In this document: piece by piece, positions 50,161 through 61,372 of the stretch
Numbering within the stretch: the stretch's first letter is position 1
How the letters are laid out: each line of letters starts with the position of its first letter
DNA from: Candidatus Microbacterium phytovorans
Lineage (GTDB): Bacteria; Actinomycetota; Actinomycetes; Actinomycetales; Microbacteriaceae
Length of the DNA stretch: 64,000 nt
Direction of reading: 5' to 3'
NCBI GenBank assembly: GCA_029202445.1
Contig: CP119321.1
Coordinates: 868,001 to 932,000 of the forward strand
Position numbers and translations under genes: made by a program
Notes under the pieces: model-generated
Seen by the model: only the letters and a program-made list of their open reading frames with translations
What the model was told of the DNA's origin: nothing
Databases searched by the model: none

Positions 50161-51195
50161 ATGTCTGCCGATCCGTCCCCCCGGCCGAAGGTTCTGTGGC
50201 TCGCGCGACTCGAGTACCGATTCCACTCGTGGCGTGAGCGTCGTGCGCGTGCGCGCGGACAGGTTCCCACCGTCGCCGCCTATCCGGGCTACGGCGGGTC
50301 GCACTGGGTCCGCGTGCTCGGCCGAGTGCTCATCGTCCCGCCTCTCAAGCCCCGTCGCGGCGGTGAGTATGCAAGTGTGCGCGGCTGGCGCAGCTTCGCG
50401 TCGGTTCCCATCGGCTATGCGCAGGTGATCGTGACGGTCGACGGGGTACGCCACGAGGTCGTCGCCGATCGGGGCGGCGTGATCGACACGGTGCTCCCGG
50501 CGTCGCTCGCGTCGGGGTGGCAGACGATGACGATGTCGGTCGAGGGCAGCGAGCCCGTGGAGACGAAGGTGTTCGTCGTGGGATCGGACGTGCGCTTCGG
50601 CATCGTCTGCGACGTCGACGACACGGTCATGGTGACCGCGCTCCCCCGCCCGTTCGTGGCCGCGTGGAACTCGTTCGTGCTCGACGAGCACGCGAGGCAG
50701 CCCGTGCCCGGCATGGCGGTGCTCCTGGAGAGGCTCGTCCGCGATCATGCCGGATCGCCCATCATCTACCTGTCCACCGGAGCGTGGAACGTCGCCCCGA
50801 CGCTCGTCAGGTTCATGCGACGCCACCTCTTCCCGTCGGGAGCGCTGCTCCTGACGGACTGGGGTCCGACCCACGACCGCTGGTTCCGTAGCGGAAAGGA
50901 CCACAAGAGCGAGAACCTGCGACGCCTCGCCCGCGAGTTCCCCGACGTGCGCTGGATGCTGATCGGCGATGACGGTCAGCACGACGACGAGTTGTACACG
51001 GCCTTCACGAGCGAGTTCCCGGGACACGTCGAAGCTGTCGCGATCCGGCAGCTGTCGACCGCCGAGGCGGTGCTCGCGGGGGGACGCACCGCCGTCAACG
51101 ACCACTCAGCGGCCGGCGTCCCCTGGGTCACGGGACCTGACGGCGCGGAGCTGCTGGAGCGTCTCGCTGCAGTGGGGGTCGTCGCCGAGTCCTGA
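50161..51195 (+). CDS. App1-like phosphatidate phosphatase (DUF2183)
   Basis: A 344-residue HAD-like hydrolase. The catalytic loop CDVDDTVMVT (DxDx[TV]) is at about residue 156-166, YLSTGAWN carries the second motif, and IGDDGQHDDELY carries the acidic metal motif. In yeast App1 removes phosphate from phosphatidic acid; bacterial function is unproven. No signal peptide is seen. It overlaps nothing but follows the DedA gene by 4 nt and probably shares its promoter. Confidence 0.86.
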   Translation: MSADPSPRPKVLWLARLEYRFHSWRERRARARGQVPTVAAYPGYGGSHWVRVLGRVLIVPPLKPRRGGEYASVRGWRSFASVPIGYAQVIVTVDGVRHEVVADRGGVIDTVLPASLASGWQTMTMSVEGSEPVETKVFVVGSDVRFGIVCDVDDTVMVTALPRPFVAAWNSFVLDEHARQPVPGMAVLLERLVRDHAGSPIIYLSTGAWNVAPTLVRFMRRHLFPSGALLLTDWGPTHDRWFRSGKDHKSENLRRLAREFPDVRWMLIGDDGQHDDELYTAFTSEFPGHVEAVAIRQLSTAEAVLAGGRTAVNDHSAAGVPWVTGPDGAELLERLAAVGVVAES

Positions 51196-51232
51196 CACGC
51201 CGGCGCAGCCGACCGACGTCGGAGGCCGGGCT

Positions 51233-51238
51233 TAGGCT
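51233..51238 (+). promoter_or_regulatory. -10 element of the SRAP gene, probably leaderless
   Basis: TAGGCT, six bases (GAGCCC), then ATG at 51245. Confidence 0.6.
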
Positions 51239-51244
51239 GAGCCC

Positions 51245-51958
51245 ATGTGCGGTCGGTTCGTCGTTGCCCAGGTCGGTTCGGAACTCGTGGGGGTGCTCCG
51301 CGTCGACGTGGTCGGAGACGATCTTCCGCAGCCGTCCTTCAACGTCGCGCCGACCGACCGTGCCGCCATCGTCCTCGACTCCGCGAAGTCCGAACCCCCC
51401 ACACGCCGCCTCGAGGCGGCACGGTGGGGGCTCGTACCCGCGTGGGCGAAGGATCCGTCGATCGGGCCCCGCGCGTTCAACGCCCGAGCGGAAGAGGTCG
51501 AGGACAAGCCGATGTTCCGGCAGGCCCTCATCAAACGCCGCGCGGTCGTACCGGCATCCGGGTACTACGAGTGGCACACCGACCAGGGCGTGAAGACCCC
51601 TCACTACATCCACCCCGGCGACGGGTCACCGCTGCTGTTCGCGGGGCTGTACGAGTGGTGGAGAGACCCCTCGAAGGCCGACGACGATCCGGCGCGGTGG
51701 ATGTTGAGCTTCACGATCTTGACGAGGGATGCCGTCGGAGATCTCGGTTCGATTCACGACAGGATGCCGTTGTTCCTCGACGCCGATCACGCCGACGCAT
51801 GGCTCGACCCGACCACCGAGAACGTCGGAGACGTGCTCGATGCGGCGATCGATGCGGCCCCGCTCCTGGCGGACACGATGGCGCACCACGCGGTCGGAAG
51901 CGCCGTGGGCAATGTGCGCAACAACGACCCGTCGTTGATCGAGCCTCTCGAGGCGTGA
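51245..51958 (+). CDS. SRAP domain protein (HMCES/YedK family)
   Basis: Forms a stable thiazolidine crosslink with abasic sites in single-stranded DNA through Cys2, shielding them during replication. Cys2 directly follows the start Met (MCGRF); the other signature residues are in FNARAEEV and SGYYEWH, with a C-terminal HDRMPLFLDADH that carries the active His. 237 residues, normal. It is probably leaderless. It ends 24 nt before the convergent restriction gene. Confidence 0.92.
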   Translation: MCGRFVVAQVGSELVGVLRVDVVGDDLPQPSFNVAPTDRAAIVLDSAKSEPPTRRLEAARWGLVPAWAKDPSIGPRAFNARAEEVEDKPMFRQALIKRRAVVPASGYYEWHTDQGVKTPHYIHPGDGSPLLFAGLYEWWRDPSKADDDPARWMLSFTILTRDAVGDLGSIHDRMPLFLDADHADAWLDPTTENVGDVLDAAIDAAPLLADTMAHHAVGSAVGNVRNNDPSLIEPLEA

Positions 51959-51982
51959 ACGACCCGAGAGTCCACAGGGCGG

Positions 51983-52828
51983 TCAGAGGTAGCCGCGTAG
52001 CCGCGCCGCGTGCGAGAGGTCGTCGCGGAAGGTGCTCAGCGTCGCCAGCGTGTACATGCCGTCGATCTCGCCGGACTCCCACAGCCCGTGGATGCGCCGG
52101 AGGTCGGCGACACGCGACTTCCACCCGATCCCGTCGATGACGGCGAGCACGAACTGATTCGGCTTGCGTATCGCGGCCATCTCCTGGATCTCTCGCACCG
52201 CGTCGGTGAGTTTCGACCCCGTGCTGTCGAAGCCTTTCGCTGCGACGACGATCTGCGCGTCGCCGTCGTCGGGCACGACAAGATCACAGGGAGCGGTCAG
52301 GCCGTTTCGCCCCGTGAATCGCGTGCGGGTGCGGTAGGGCAGCGCAAGGTCGTGGGCGACGGCTTCGATCTCGTCCTCGACTCGTCGCCCGGACACACCC
52401 GCGCGTGCAGCGGTGGCGCGAGTGCCCGCCCGCGCGATGAGGATGTCGCCGAAGTCGTAGGTGCGGTGGCGCTGTGCCGTAAGCACACCGAGAAGGTCGA
52501 ACTCGGTCTGAAACCAGTCGACCATCGAGGTGCTGCGCGTGCGGGCGAGTGTGGTCCAGCCGCTGGAGCCGAAACGATCTCTGAGAACGTTCTTCAATCG
52601 CTCCTGGCTGAGCCCGACCGCGAGGCCGAGGACCGGGACCCACGCCGGGTGCTGCTGCACCCACTGGGCAAGCGTGGCCACGTCGAGCGCATCGTCGGGT
52701 AGGGCAGACAGTGACGCGAAGGCCTCGGCGATCGTCTGGGTTTCGGAGGTGACGGCGGTCGGGTCGGCGTGGGGTGTCAGCTGTGCGAGTGACTCCAGAT
52801 AGGCCGAAAACGGGAGCGCGGTTGCCAT
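51983..52828 (-). CDS. putative type II restriction endonuclease
   Basis: A 281-residue protein encoded just after, and overlapping by 1 nt, an adenine methyltransferase, so it is most likely its partner nuclease. The C-terminal half fits a PD-(D/E)xK fold: Glu152/Glu154, then Asp182 in APCDLVVP, and AAK (196-198) leading into GFDSTGSKLTDAVREI, a block shared with DpnII-like and related enzymes. The usual Glu or Asp before Lys198 is Ala, so either another acid supplies it or the enzyme is weak. The target is unknown; GATC is only a guess. ATG start at 52828. Confidence 0.75.
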   Translation of the reverse strand: MATALPFSAYLESLAQLTPHADPTAVTSETQTIAEAFASLSALPDDALDVATLAQWVQQHPAWVPVLGLAVGLSQERLKNVLRDRFGSSGWTTLARTRSTSMVDWFQTEFDLLGVLTAQRHRTYDFGDILIARAGTRATAARAGVSGRRVEDEIEAVAHDLALPYRTRTRFTGRNGLTAPCDLVVPDDGDAQIVVAAKGFDSTGSKLTDAVREIQEMAAIRKPNQFVLAVIDGIGWKSRVADLRRIHGLWESGEIDGMYTLATLSTFRDDLSHAARLRGYL

Positions 52829-53949
52829 CAGTCCCGCCCGATGAAGAGAAACTCCGATGCGGAGCGACGCGTGGCCGCGGCGTGAGTGCCGAAGCTGTAG
52901 CGATGATCGATCTCCTGGACGTCGACACGCGGCTTCACCCGCTTCAGCAGCTCCACGATGCGCTCCGGTCCGGGGAGAGCGTTTGACCCGTAGCTCATGA
53001 CGATGGCGCCCGCGTTGGCGAACTGGCCGAACGTGCGAGACAGCGCATCTTCGATCGAGCGCTTGTAGGCGAAAGGTGTGTAGCGCTTGGCGATCTTCTG
53101 CGTCTTGGTGTGGGGCATGATCTCCACCCCCCGCCAGTACACGCTGAGGCCCTCGAGGAAGTGGTACCGCTTCATGTAGTCGGTGTCGTCGGTGGGCGGC
53201 GCGTACGGCGGATCGAGGTAGACGACGTCGGGTGCGTCGACGTCGAGCGAGAAGACATCGCCGGTGACCACGCGATGAGCGGTGCCGCGGTCGAACACCG
53301 TCGCGTTGTACTCCGCCACCCGCTCTCGGAAGTGCTCGGCCATCGTGAGCTGCAGATCTCGCCTGCCGTCGACGTAGCGGGTGCCGGCGTAGCTGAAGAC
53401 GCCGCGGGGTTGCTTGCGTGCAGCAGACAGGATGAGCGCCGAAAGGGCGAGATCGCGCAGGTGGCCCTCGAGCGTGTCGATGTGGGACCAGGCGGAGTCG
53501 AGGAACGCAAGGTCGTCCTCATCGAAAAAGATCCCTCGGAAGGTGCGCTGTATGAAGTCACGGTCGTCGGCGGCGGGACCGCAGATCCGCTCCACGGTGT
53601 CGAGATCGAGTCGGGAGTGCGAGTTCTCGGTCGTCGCGCGCGCGACGGTCGTGGCGAAGCTCATGAAGTCGTTCGCCGTGACGGAGAAGCCCTGTGCCTT
53701 CAGCAGATAGCTCACGACGCCCGAGCCGGAGAACGCGTCGACGGCCGTCGTGCCTCCGACCTCGGCGAACGCGCGCTCGAGATGAGGGATGAGCAGGTAC
53801 TTCGAGCCCATGTAGCGCATGCGGGGATAGCGCTGCGCGCGCTGTAGCACGTCGGACGTGGTCATCGTGCGACGAGCGGGCGCCGAGGAGCGAACGGGCC
53901 GTGTGGAGACGGTCTCCTCGTCAGCGGAGGACGAGGGCTGCGGGGACAC
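52828..53949 (-). CDS. DNA adenine methyltransferase (D12 class)
   Basis: N6-adenine methyltransferase, 373 residues from the outermost GTG. SAM-binding motif I is DAFSGSGVVSY (71-81) and the catalytic motif is DPPY (246-249), the order of the alpha/D12 class. The core starts at YPRMRYMGSKYLL (residue 41), and an inner ATG at 53865 is an alternative start; no ribosome site favours either. It protects host DNA for the adjacent nuclease and is probably read first to give methylation before cutting. It lies 136 nt downstream of tRNA-Ala. Confidence 0.85.
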   Translation of the reverse strand: MSPQPSSSADEETVSTRPVRSSAPARRTMTTSDVLQRAQRYPRMRYMGSKYLLIPHLERAFAEVGGTTAVDAFSGSGVVSYLLKAQGFSVTANDFMSFATTVARATTENSHSRLDLDTVERICGPAADDRDFIQRTFRGIFFDEDDLAFLDSAWSHIDTLEGHLRDLALSALILSAARKQPRGVFSYAGTRYVDGRRDLQLTMAEHFRERVAEYNATVFDRGTAHRVVTGDVFSLDVDAPDVVYLDPPYAPPTDDTDYMKRYHFLEGLSVYWRGVEIMPHTKTQKIAKRYTPFAYKRSIEDALSRTFGQFANAGAIVMSYGSNALPGPERIVELLKRVKPRVDVQEIDHRYSFGTHAAATRRSASEFLFIGRD

Positions 53950-54063
53950 TGTGTCAGTGTGCCAGCAGGCGCCGACATCGATGTATGCGCCGCGCGGCGG
54001 AGGCGCGACATCGTTGAGACGAGGTCAGCACGAGACGCCGCTGGACTCCGCCGCCAACACAAA

Positions 54064-54083
54064 ATCCCCGGCGAACCGGGGAT
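54064..54083 (-). terminator. intrinsic terminator of tRNA-Ala
   Basis: On the minus strand ATCCCCGG-TTCG-CCGGGGAT, an 8-bp stem with a stable tetraloop, followed by TTT. It starts 2 nt after the encoded CCA. Confidence 0.9.
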
Positions 54084-54085
54084 CA

Positions 54086-54161
54086 TGGTGGACCTGAGGG
54101 GACTCGAACCCCTGACCCCCTGCATGCCATGCAGGTGCGCTACCAGCTGCGCCACAGGCCC
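54086..54161 (-). tRNA. tRNA-Ala (anticodon GGC)
   Basis: The minus strand gives acceptor GGGCCTG with CAGGTCC (one G-T), anticodon stem CCTGC-ATGGCAT-GCAGG with anticodon GGC, and T loop TTCGAGT. The 3' CCA is encoded (54086-54088), unlike the Met and Asn genes here. A perfect terminator follows. Confidence 0.97.
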
Positions 54162-54224
54162 ATCGTCGCCGCTCGCGGCAACTCGATCAGCTTACTACAT
54201 CGGAGGGCGTGCAACGAACGCGGG

Positions 54225-54602
54225 TCACTCCGACGCGGCGGTGGTGGGCAGCTGGACGGGCACGATCGGACAGTCTTTCCACAGCCGCTCCAGCCCGTAG
54301 AAGGCGCGCTCCTCCTCGTGAAACACATGAACCACGAGGTCACCGAAGTCGAGGAGCACCCAGCGCGCCTCGGCGCGCCCTTCGCGGCGGAGGCGCTTGA
54401 CACCTGCTTCCAGCAGACGGTCTTCGATCGCGTCGGCGATGGCGGCCACGTTGCGCTCGCTGGAACCGGTCACGAGGAGAAAGGCGTCCACAAGTGGAAG
54501 GGGCTCGGAGACGTCGAATGCGACGAAGTCCTCGCCGCCCTTCGCATCTGCGGCGGCCGCGGCGATCTGGACCAGTTCGACCGAGCTGTCGGCGAGCGTC
54601 AT
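54225..54602 (-). CDS. rsfS: ribosome silencing factor
   Basis: A 125-residue DUF143/RsfS protein that binds uL14 and blocks subunit joining in starvation. Recognised by AFLLVTGSSERNVAAIADAIED, GRAEARWVLLDFGDLVVHVFHEEERAFYGLERLW. The ATG overlaps the stop of the preceding tail-anchored protein by 4 nt. The run nadD-unknown-rsfS is a conserved actinobacterial order. Confidence 0.94.
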   Translation of the reverse strand: MTLADSSVELVQIAAAAADAKGGEDFVAFDVSEPLPLVDAFLLVTGSSERNVAAIADAIEDRLLEAGVKRLRREGRAEARWVLLDFGDLVVHVFHEEERAFYGLERLWKDCPIVPVQLPTTAASE

Positions 54603-55699
54603 GAGAAGACTCCTGAGGTGATGGCAACGAAAAGGACTCCGCCGACGGCGACCGCCAGGACGCCCACGACCACGATCAGCGCCCAGGTGAGACGGCTTCC
54701 CTTCTCGGGTGCGGGCGGCCGGATGATGTCCTCCGCGCTCTTGATCGTGCTGATGGCTGCGCTCGCGGCGATCGGTGTGGGTGACGATGCCGGCGGGAGC
54801 TCACCGTCGATGAGGACCGCGTCGACATCCTTGCCGTCGGATTGGCCGGGCATCGAGCCGGTCGACCCGTAATGATCGGGCAGGGCGAAGGTGCCCGTGA
54901 TGAGCACCTCTCCCGTTGCGGCAACCGGCGAGGTGAATCCGGCGCCTTCGGGCGTCTGCGAGAGGATCAGGGCGTTCGGCATCGAGAGGGCTCCGGTGCT
55001 CGCGCTTCCGCGCGTGAGGAGCTGATCGAAGGACGCGGGAACCTCGACGTCGGCGGCATGGCCGCGGAGGATGTCAGATCCCAGCTCCTCGGCGATCACC
55101 CGGCGGTCCGACTCGTCTGCACCGGTGGCGTCGCTCGACGGCTCCGAGGGCTCTGTCACGCCCTCGGCGGCCGCGGCAGCCGCGTCCTCCGACGTGGTGA
55201 GCGGTTCGTCGACGGGCTCGACGACAACCGCGTCCACAACGTCGTCAGAGGCGTCCGCGGTGCTCACGAGCTCCTCGGAAGCGGGCGCATCCTCGGGTGC
55301 TTCTTCGGACGACGGAGCGTCGCCGGTGCCGGCGGACGCGGCCTCTTCCTCGAGCGCGCGCCTCTCGGCTTCGGTCGCCGCCAGGATCTCGGACGTGATC
55401 ACCGGCACGGATGCCGTGCGCAAGCGCTCGCGCTGACGTACTTCACGTCGGGTCAGCGTCCGCGACGGAGACGCCGCCGTGATCGTCGAAGGCTGGTTTT
55501 CCCTGGACTCCTCGGTGGTTGCTTCGGGGATCGCGACGGGCGGGGCGGGGAGGTCCACGGGCTCGGCCTCGCGCGGGAGCGGCACGGGGGGCGGCGCGTC
55601 AGACGACGGAACGTCGGTGACGATCGGGGTGGCTGCGGTGTTGCGCAGCTCGCGCAGCTGTCTGCGTGTGAGCTGAGGCGGCTCTTCGGGTGTGCTCAT
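54599..55699 (-). CDS. tail-anchored protein of unknown function between nadD and rsfS
   Basis: I do not recognise this 366-residue protein. It has no signal peptide. A basic motif [19 protein letters not shown] (10-28) recurs as [21 protein letters not shown] (82-102). An acidic, Ala/Glu/Ser-rich stretch follows to about 210, then a more ordered part ([22 protein letters not shown]). A single C-terminal helix (about 338-361) precedes five residues, so the bulk faces the cytoplasm as a tail-anchored protein. The start at 55699 and the stop overlap nadD and rsfS by ATGA. Expression with NAD synthesis and ribosome silencing is all that context says. Confidence 0.8.
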   Translation of the reverse strand: MSTPEEPPQLTRRQLRELRNTAATPIVTDVPSSDAPPPVPLPREAEPVDLPAPPVAIPEATTEESRENQPSTITAASPSRTLTRREVRQRERLRTASVPVITSEILAATEAERRALEEEAASAGTGDAPSSEEAPEDAPASEELVSTADASDDVVDAVVVEPVDEPLTTSEDAAAAAAEGVTEPSEPSSDATGADESDRRVIAEELGSDILRGHAADVEVPASFDQLLTRGSASTGALSMPNALILSQTPEGAGFTSPVAATGEVLITGTFALPDHYGSTGSMPGQSDGKDVDAVLIDGELPPASSPTPIAASAAISTIKSAEDIIRPPAPEKGSRLTWALIVVVGVLAVAVGGVLFVAITSGVFS

Positions 55700-56292
55700 G
55701 CCTGACTCCGGTAGAGGTGATGCTTCGCAATGTATTGGACCACGCCGTCCGGGACGAGGTACCACACCGGGTGGCCTCGACGTACGCGCTGGCGGCAGTC
55801 GGTGGAGGAGATCGACAGGGCGGGAATCTCCAGCTGACTCACATCCTCGCTGGGGAGCCCATCGGTCCGGAGCTCGTGTCCCGGACGGGATACGGCGACG
55901 AAATGAGCCAGATCCCACAGCTCGTCGTGGTCGCGCCATCCGAGGATCTGTGCGATCGCGTCGGCACCCGTGATGAAGAACAGGTCGGCATCTGGCCGCT
56001 GCTTCTTCAGGTCGCGGAGGGTGTCGATCGTGTAGGTCGGCCCCGCTCGATCGATGTCGACGCGACTCACCGTGAACCGAGGGTTGGAGGCTGTCGCGAT
56101 GACCGTCATGAGGTAGCGGTGTTCGCTCTCGGTGACGTCTTCCTTCTGCCACGGCCGTCCCGTGGGAACGAAGAGGACCTCGTCGAGATCGAACGACTCG
56201 GCCACCTCGCTGGCCGCTACCAGGTGCCCATGATGGATGGGATCGAACGTCCCACCCATCACCCCGATACGCGGAGCGCGTGCCGTTGCCAT
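55696..56292 (-). CDS. nadD: nicotinate-nucleotide adenylyltransferase
   Basis: Joins ATP and nicotinate mononucleotide to make deamido-NAD. The 198-residue protein shows [12 protein letters not shown] (13-24), with HxGH binding ATP, and the C-terminal ISSTDCRQR motif. The ATG at 56292 is preferred over GTG 56295 because AGG lies at a suitable distance only for it. It is 9 nt after the small His-tailed membrane protein and coupled to the tail-anchored unknown. Confidence 0.94.
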   Translation of the reverse strand: MATARAPRIGVMGGTFDPIHHGHLVAASEVAESFDLDEVLFVPTGRPWQKEDVTESEHRYLMTVIATASNPRFTVSRVDIDRAGPTYTIDTLRDLKKQRPDADLFFITGADAIAQILGWRDHDELWDLAHFVAVSRPGHELRTDGLPSEDVSQLEIPALSISSTDCRQRVRRGHPVWYLVPDGVVQYIAKHHLYRSQA

Positions 56293-56301
56293 CACGGCGG
56301 C

Positions 56302-56529
56302 CTAGTGGTGGCCGTGTCCCGCCTGGGCAAGGTCGCTGCCGTGGGTCTTCGCGTAGGCCTCCGCCTTGTGCGCGTGGCGGTTTGCCACGTTGCGGTAGGA
56401 GACCGTCACGAGACCGAGCGCCAGGAACACCACGAACGCGATCACCCCGAACACGAACGTCTCGGCCTGGACGTTGCCGTGGTGTTCGGCCTCTTGGGCG
56501 GCGAGAGAGGCGATCGTCGAGAGGATCAT
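56302..56529 (-). CDS. small membrane protein with a His-rich C-terminal tail
   Basis: A 75-residue protein. One hydrophobic helix (about 24-46) follows an N-terminal part containing EAEHHG; the cytoplasmic tail ends in basic and His residues (RNVANRHAHKAEAYAK and GHGHH), which could bind a metal. I recognise it only as a conserved unknown of this locus in Microbacteriaceae. ATG with GAGG about 4 nt upstream. It sits between proA and nadD and may be translated from the same transcript. Confidence 0.75.
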   Translation of the reverse strand: MILSTIASLAAQEAEHHGNVQAETFVFGVIAFVVFLALGLVTVSYRNVANRHAHKAEAYAKTHGSDLAQAGHGHH

Positions 56530-56572
56530 GGGGCTCCGTTCGGTTGCGGGTGCGCAGGTACAGTTTAGGCGG

Positions 56573-57832
56573 TCATGCGCGGATCTGCCCGGCGCCGCGA
56601 GCGAGCCACTTCGTGCTCGTCAGTTCGGGAAGCCCCATCGGCCCGCGCGCGTGGAGTTTCTGTGTCGAGATGCCGACCTCTGCCCCGAACCCGAACTCGC
56701 CTCCGTCGGTGAACCGCGTCGAGGCGTTGGCCATGACGACGGCGGAGTCGACTTCCGCGAGGAACCGCTCGGCGTGCTCCTCGTCGGCCGTGACGATCGA
56801 CTCGGTGTGTTGCGTCGAGTATCGGCGGATGTGCGCGAGAGCCTCGTCCAGGTCGTCGACCACACGGACGGAGATATCGAGACTCATGTGCTCGGTCGCC
56901 CAATCCGCATCGGTCGTCGGAACGGCGTCCGGCACGATCGCGCGCGCACGCTCGTCACCGTGGATGGTGACGCCGTGCGAGCGTAGAGCGGATGTGACGT
57001 CCGGCAGGAGCCGTTCGGCGGCGTCGGCGACGACCAGCAGTGTCTCCACGGCATTGCAGACGCTCGGGCGCTGGACCTTCGCGTTCACGACGATGTCGCG
57101 TGCCCACTCCAGCGGTGCGCTCGAGTCGAGCACGATGTGCACGACACCGGCACCCGTTTCGATGACGGGAACGGTCGACTGCGTGACGACGGTCTCGATG
57201 AGCTCCGCACTCCCCCGCGGGACGAGCACATCCACCACACCGCGCGCATTCATCAGGGCGCGCGCCCCGTCGCGCCCGAAATCGTCGACGGTCTGGATTG
57301 CCTCCGGATCCACCCCCTCGTCGGCAAGCGCGTCGCGCATGGCAGTGACGAGAGCGGCGTTGGATGCCTGTGCGGCGGTGCCGCCGCGGAGTACCACCGC
57401 ATTGCCCGAACGCAGCGCCAGCGCGGCGATGTCGACGGTGACGTTGGGGCGAGCTTCGTAGATGGAGCCCACGACGCCGAACGGGACCGAGACCTTCTGG
57501 AGCGTGACGCCGTTCGCCAGCGTGCGCTCATCGAGGATGCGGCCCACGGGGTCGGGCAGGTGGGCGACGGCTCGGACTGCGTCGGCCAGCGAGGCGATCC
57601 GCCCGTCATCGAGGGTGAGGCGATCGATCAGGCCCGCCGAGAGGCCGTTCTCCTTGCCGCGCCGGACATCCTCCGCGTTCGCGGCGAGGATGGCGTCGCG
57701 GTGGGCTGAGATCGACGTGGCGATCGATGACAGCACCGCCGCCTTGCGGGCGTCGTCGAGGAGACCGATCTGGCGAGCGGCGTCTTTTGCTCGCAGCAGG
57801 CGTTCCTCGGCGGTCGTGGCGATCGTCGTCAT
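56573..57832 (-). CDS. proA: glutamate-5-semialdehyde dehydrogenase (gamma-glutamyl phosphate reductase)
   Basis: Second step of proline synthesis: reduces gamma-glutamyl phosphate with NADPH. The 419-residue aldehyde-dehydrogenase-like protein has the catalytic Cys259 in KVQRPSVCNAVETLL and the cofactor region RGGTAAQASN near 150. The ATG at 57832 is chosen over a GTG two codons upstream. It follows proB by 28 nt, giving the usual proB-proA order. Confidence 0.95.
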   Translation of the reverse strand: MTTIATTAEERLLRAKDAARQIGLLDDARKAAVLSSIATSISAHRDAILAANAEDVRRGKENGLSAGLIDRLTLDDGRIASLADAVRAVAHLPDPVGRILDERTLANGVTLQKVSVPFGVVGSIYEARPNVTVDIAALALRSGNAVVLRGGTAAQASNAALVTAMRDALADEGVDPEAIQTVDDFGRDGARALMNARGVVDVLVPRGSAELIETVVTQSTVPVIETGAGVVHIVLDSSAPLEWARDIVVNAKVQRPSVCNAVETLLVVADAAERLLPDVTSALRSHGVTIHGDERARAIVPDAVPTTDADWATEHMSLDISVRVVDDLDEALAHIRRYSTQHTESIVTADEEHAERFLAEVDSAVVMANASTRFTDGGEFGFGAEVGISTQKLHARGPMGLPELTSTKWLARGAGQIRA

Positions 57833-57860
57833 CGGCACAGTCTACCGAGGCGGTGGGCCG

Positions 57861-60548
<2,688 letters not shown>

Positions 60549-60566
60549 CTGAAGCGTCTCCCTGGC

Positions 60567-60875
60567 TTACTTGATGCCGGTGATCTTGACGCGCGTGAGG
60601 TCCTGACGGTGTCCCTGGCGCTTCTTGTAGCCGGTCTTGTTCTTGAACTTCTGGATGATGATCTTCGGGCCGCGCTCTTCGCCGAGGACTTCGGCGGTCA
60701 CGGTGACCTTCGCGAGCTTGTCGGCGTCGGTCGTGACGGCATCGCCGTCGACGAGCAGCACCGCGGGCAGCTCGAGCTTGTCGCCGACCTTGGCCTGCTG
60801 GCGGTCGAGAACGACGATCGTGCCGACCTCGACCTTTTCCTGACGGCCACCGGCGCGCACAACTGCGTAAACCAC
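60567..60875 (-). CDS. rplU: 50S ribosomal protein L21 (bL21)
   Basis: A 102-residue protein, [18 protein letters not shown] at the N-terminus and the [25 protein letters not shown] signature near the end. The GTG start at 60875 has AGGTG 5 nt upstream. A consensus-like promoter lies about 145 nt upstream, so the message has a long leader. Confidence 0.97.
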   Translation of the reverse strand: MVYAVVRAGGRQEKVEVGTIVVLDRQQAKVGDKLELPAVLLVDGDAVTTDADKLAKVTVTAEVLGEERGPKIIIQKFKNKTGYKKRQGHRQDLTRVKITGIK

Positions 60876-61019
60876 TTCACACCTGTTTCTTCTGTTGGAG
60901 CGCACGGCTCCGATTGTCTTTGTGAGACTGGGAAGTCTTGGTGCGGGGTCTCGACAGGGGGCTGTTGAGTCTCTCCGAAGCATCGCCATAGGCCTGCGAC
61001 GCGGGCGCACCGAAGTTCT

Positions 61020-61048
61020 ACTTTACCGGATGGGGCGAAGATGGGCAA
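61020..61048 (-). promoter_or_regulatory. promoter of rplU-rpmA
   Basis: On the minus strand TTGCCC (61043-61048), 17 nt, TAAAGT (61020-61025). It is the best matched -35/-10 pair in the window and faces rplU, giving a leader of about 140 nt. The region overlaps the start of the divergent DUF4031 transcript. Confidence 0.65.
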
Positions 61049-61071
61049 AAGCGGGCTGAGGCGTGTCGCCG

Positions 61072-61077
61072 TAGGAT
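61072..61077 (+). promoter_or_regulatory. -10 element of the DUF4031 gene
   Basis: TAGGAT, eight bases before ATG 61086; initiation would leave at most two leader bases. It also contains part of a GGATGCC copy. Confidence 0.45.
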
Positions 61078-61085
61078 GCCAGACG

Positions 61086-61361
61086 ATGACTGTTCTCGTC
61101 GACGATCCCCGCTGGCCGGCCCACGGTCGCTTGTGGGCCCACCTCGTGAGCGACTCCGATCTGGATGAGCTCCACCGGTTCGCCGCGGCCCACGGCATCC
61201 CTGCTCGCGCCTTCGATCTGGACCACTACGACGTTCCCGAGGACGCCATTCCTCGGCTCGTGGCGGGTGGGGCCGAGGCGGTCAGCGGCCATGAGCTGGT
61301 CAGGCGGCTGATCGCCTCCGGCCTTCGAGTGACGGCGAAGGAGCGCCGCGGGCGGGACTGA
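61086..61361 (+). CDS. DUF4031 family protein
   Basis: A 91-residue protein whose N-terminus MTVLVDDPRWPAHGRLWAHL is the family mark, with LHRFAAAHGIPARAFDLDHYDVPE in the middle. Function is unknown. The ATG at 61086 fits a -10 element just upstream and no ribosome site; an in-frame start at 61041 lies before the promoter. It is divergent from rplU and convergent with rne (11 nt between stops). Confidence 0.85.
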   Translation: MTVLVDDPRWPAHGRLWAHLVSDSDLDELHRFAAAHGIPARAFDLDHYDVPEDAIPRLVAGGAEAVSGHELVRRLIASGLRVTAKERRGRD

Positions 61362-61372
61362 CCCGCCCGCTG

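Noticed and set aside
54086..54112. Attachment-site duplication of the tRNA-Ala 3' end
   Set aside because: No second copy of the T-arm and acceptor sequence was seen near the far end of the restriction-modification genes (around 51960).
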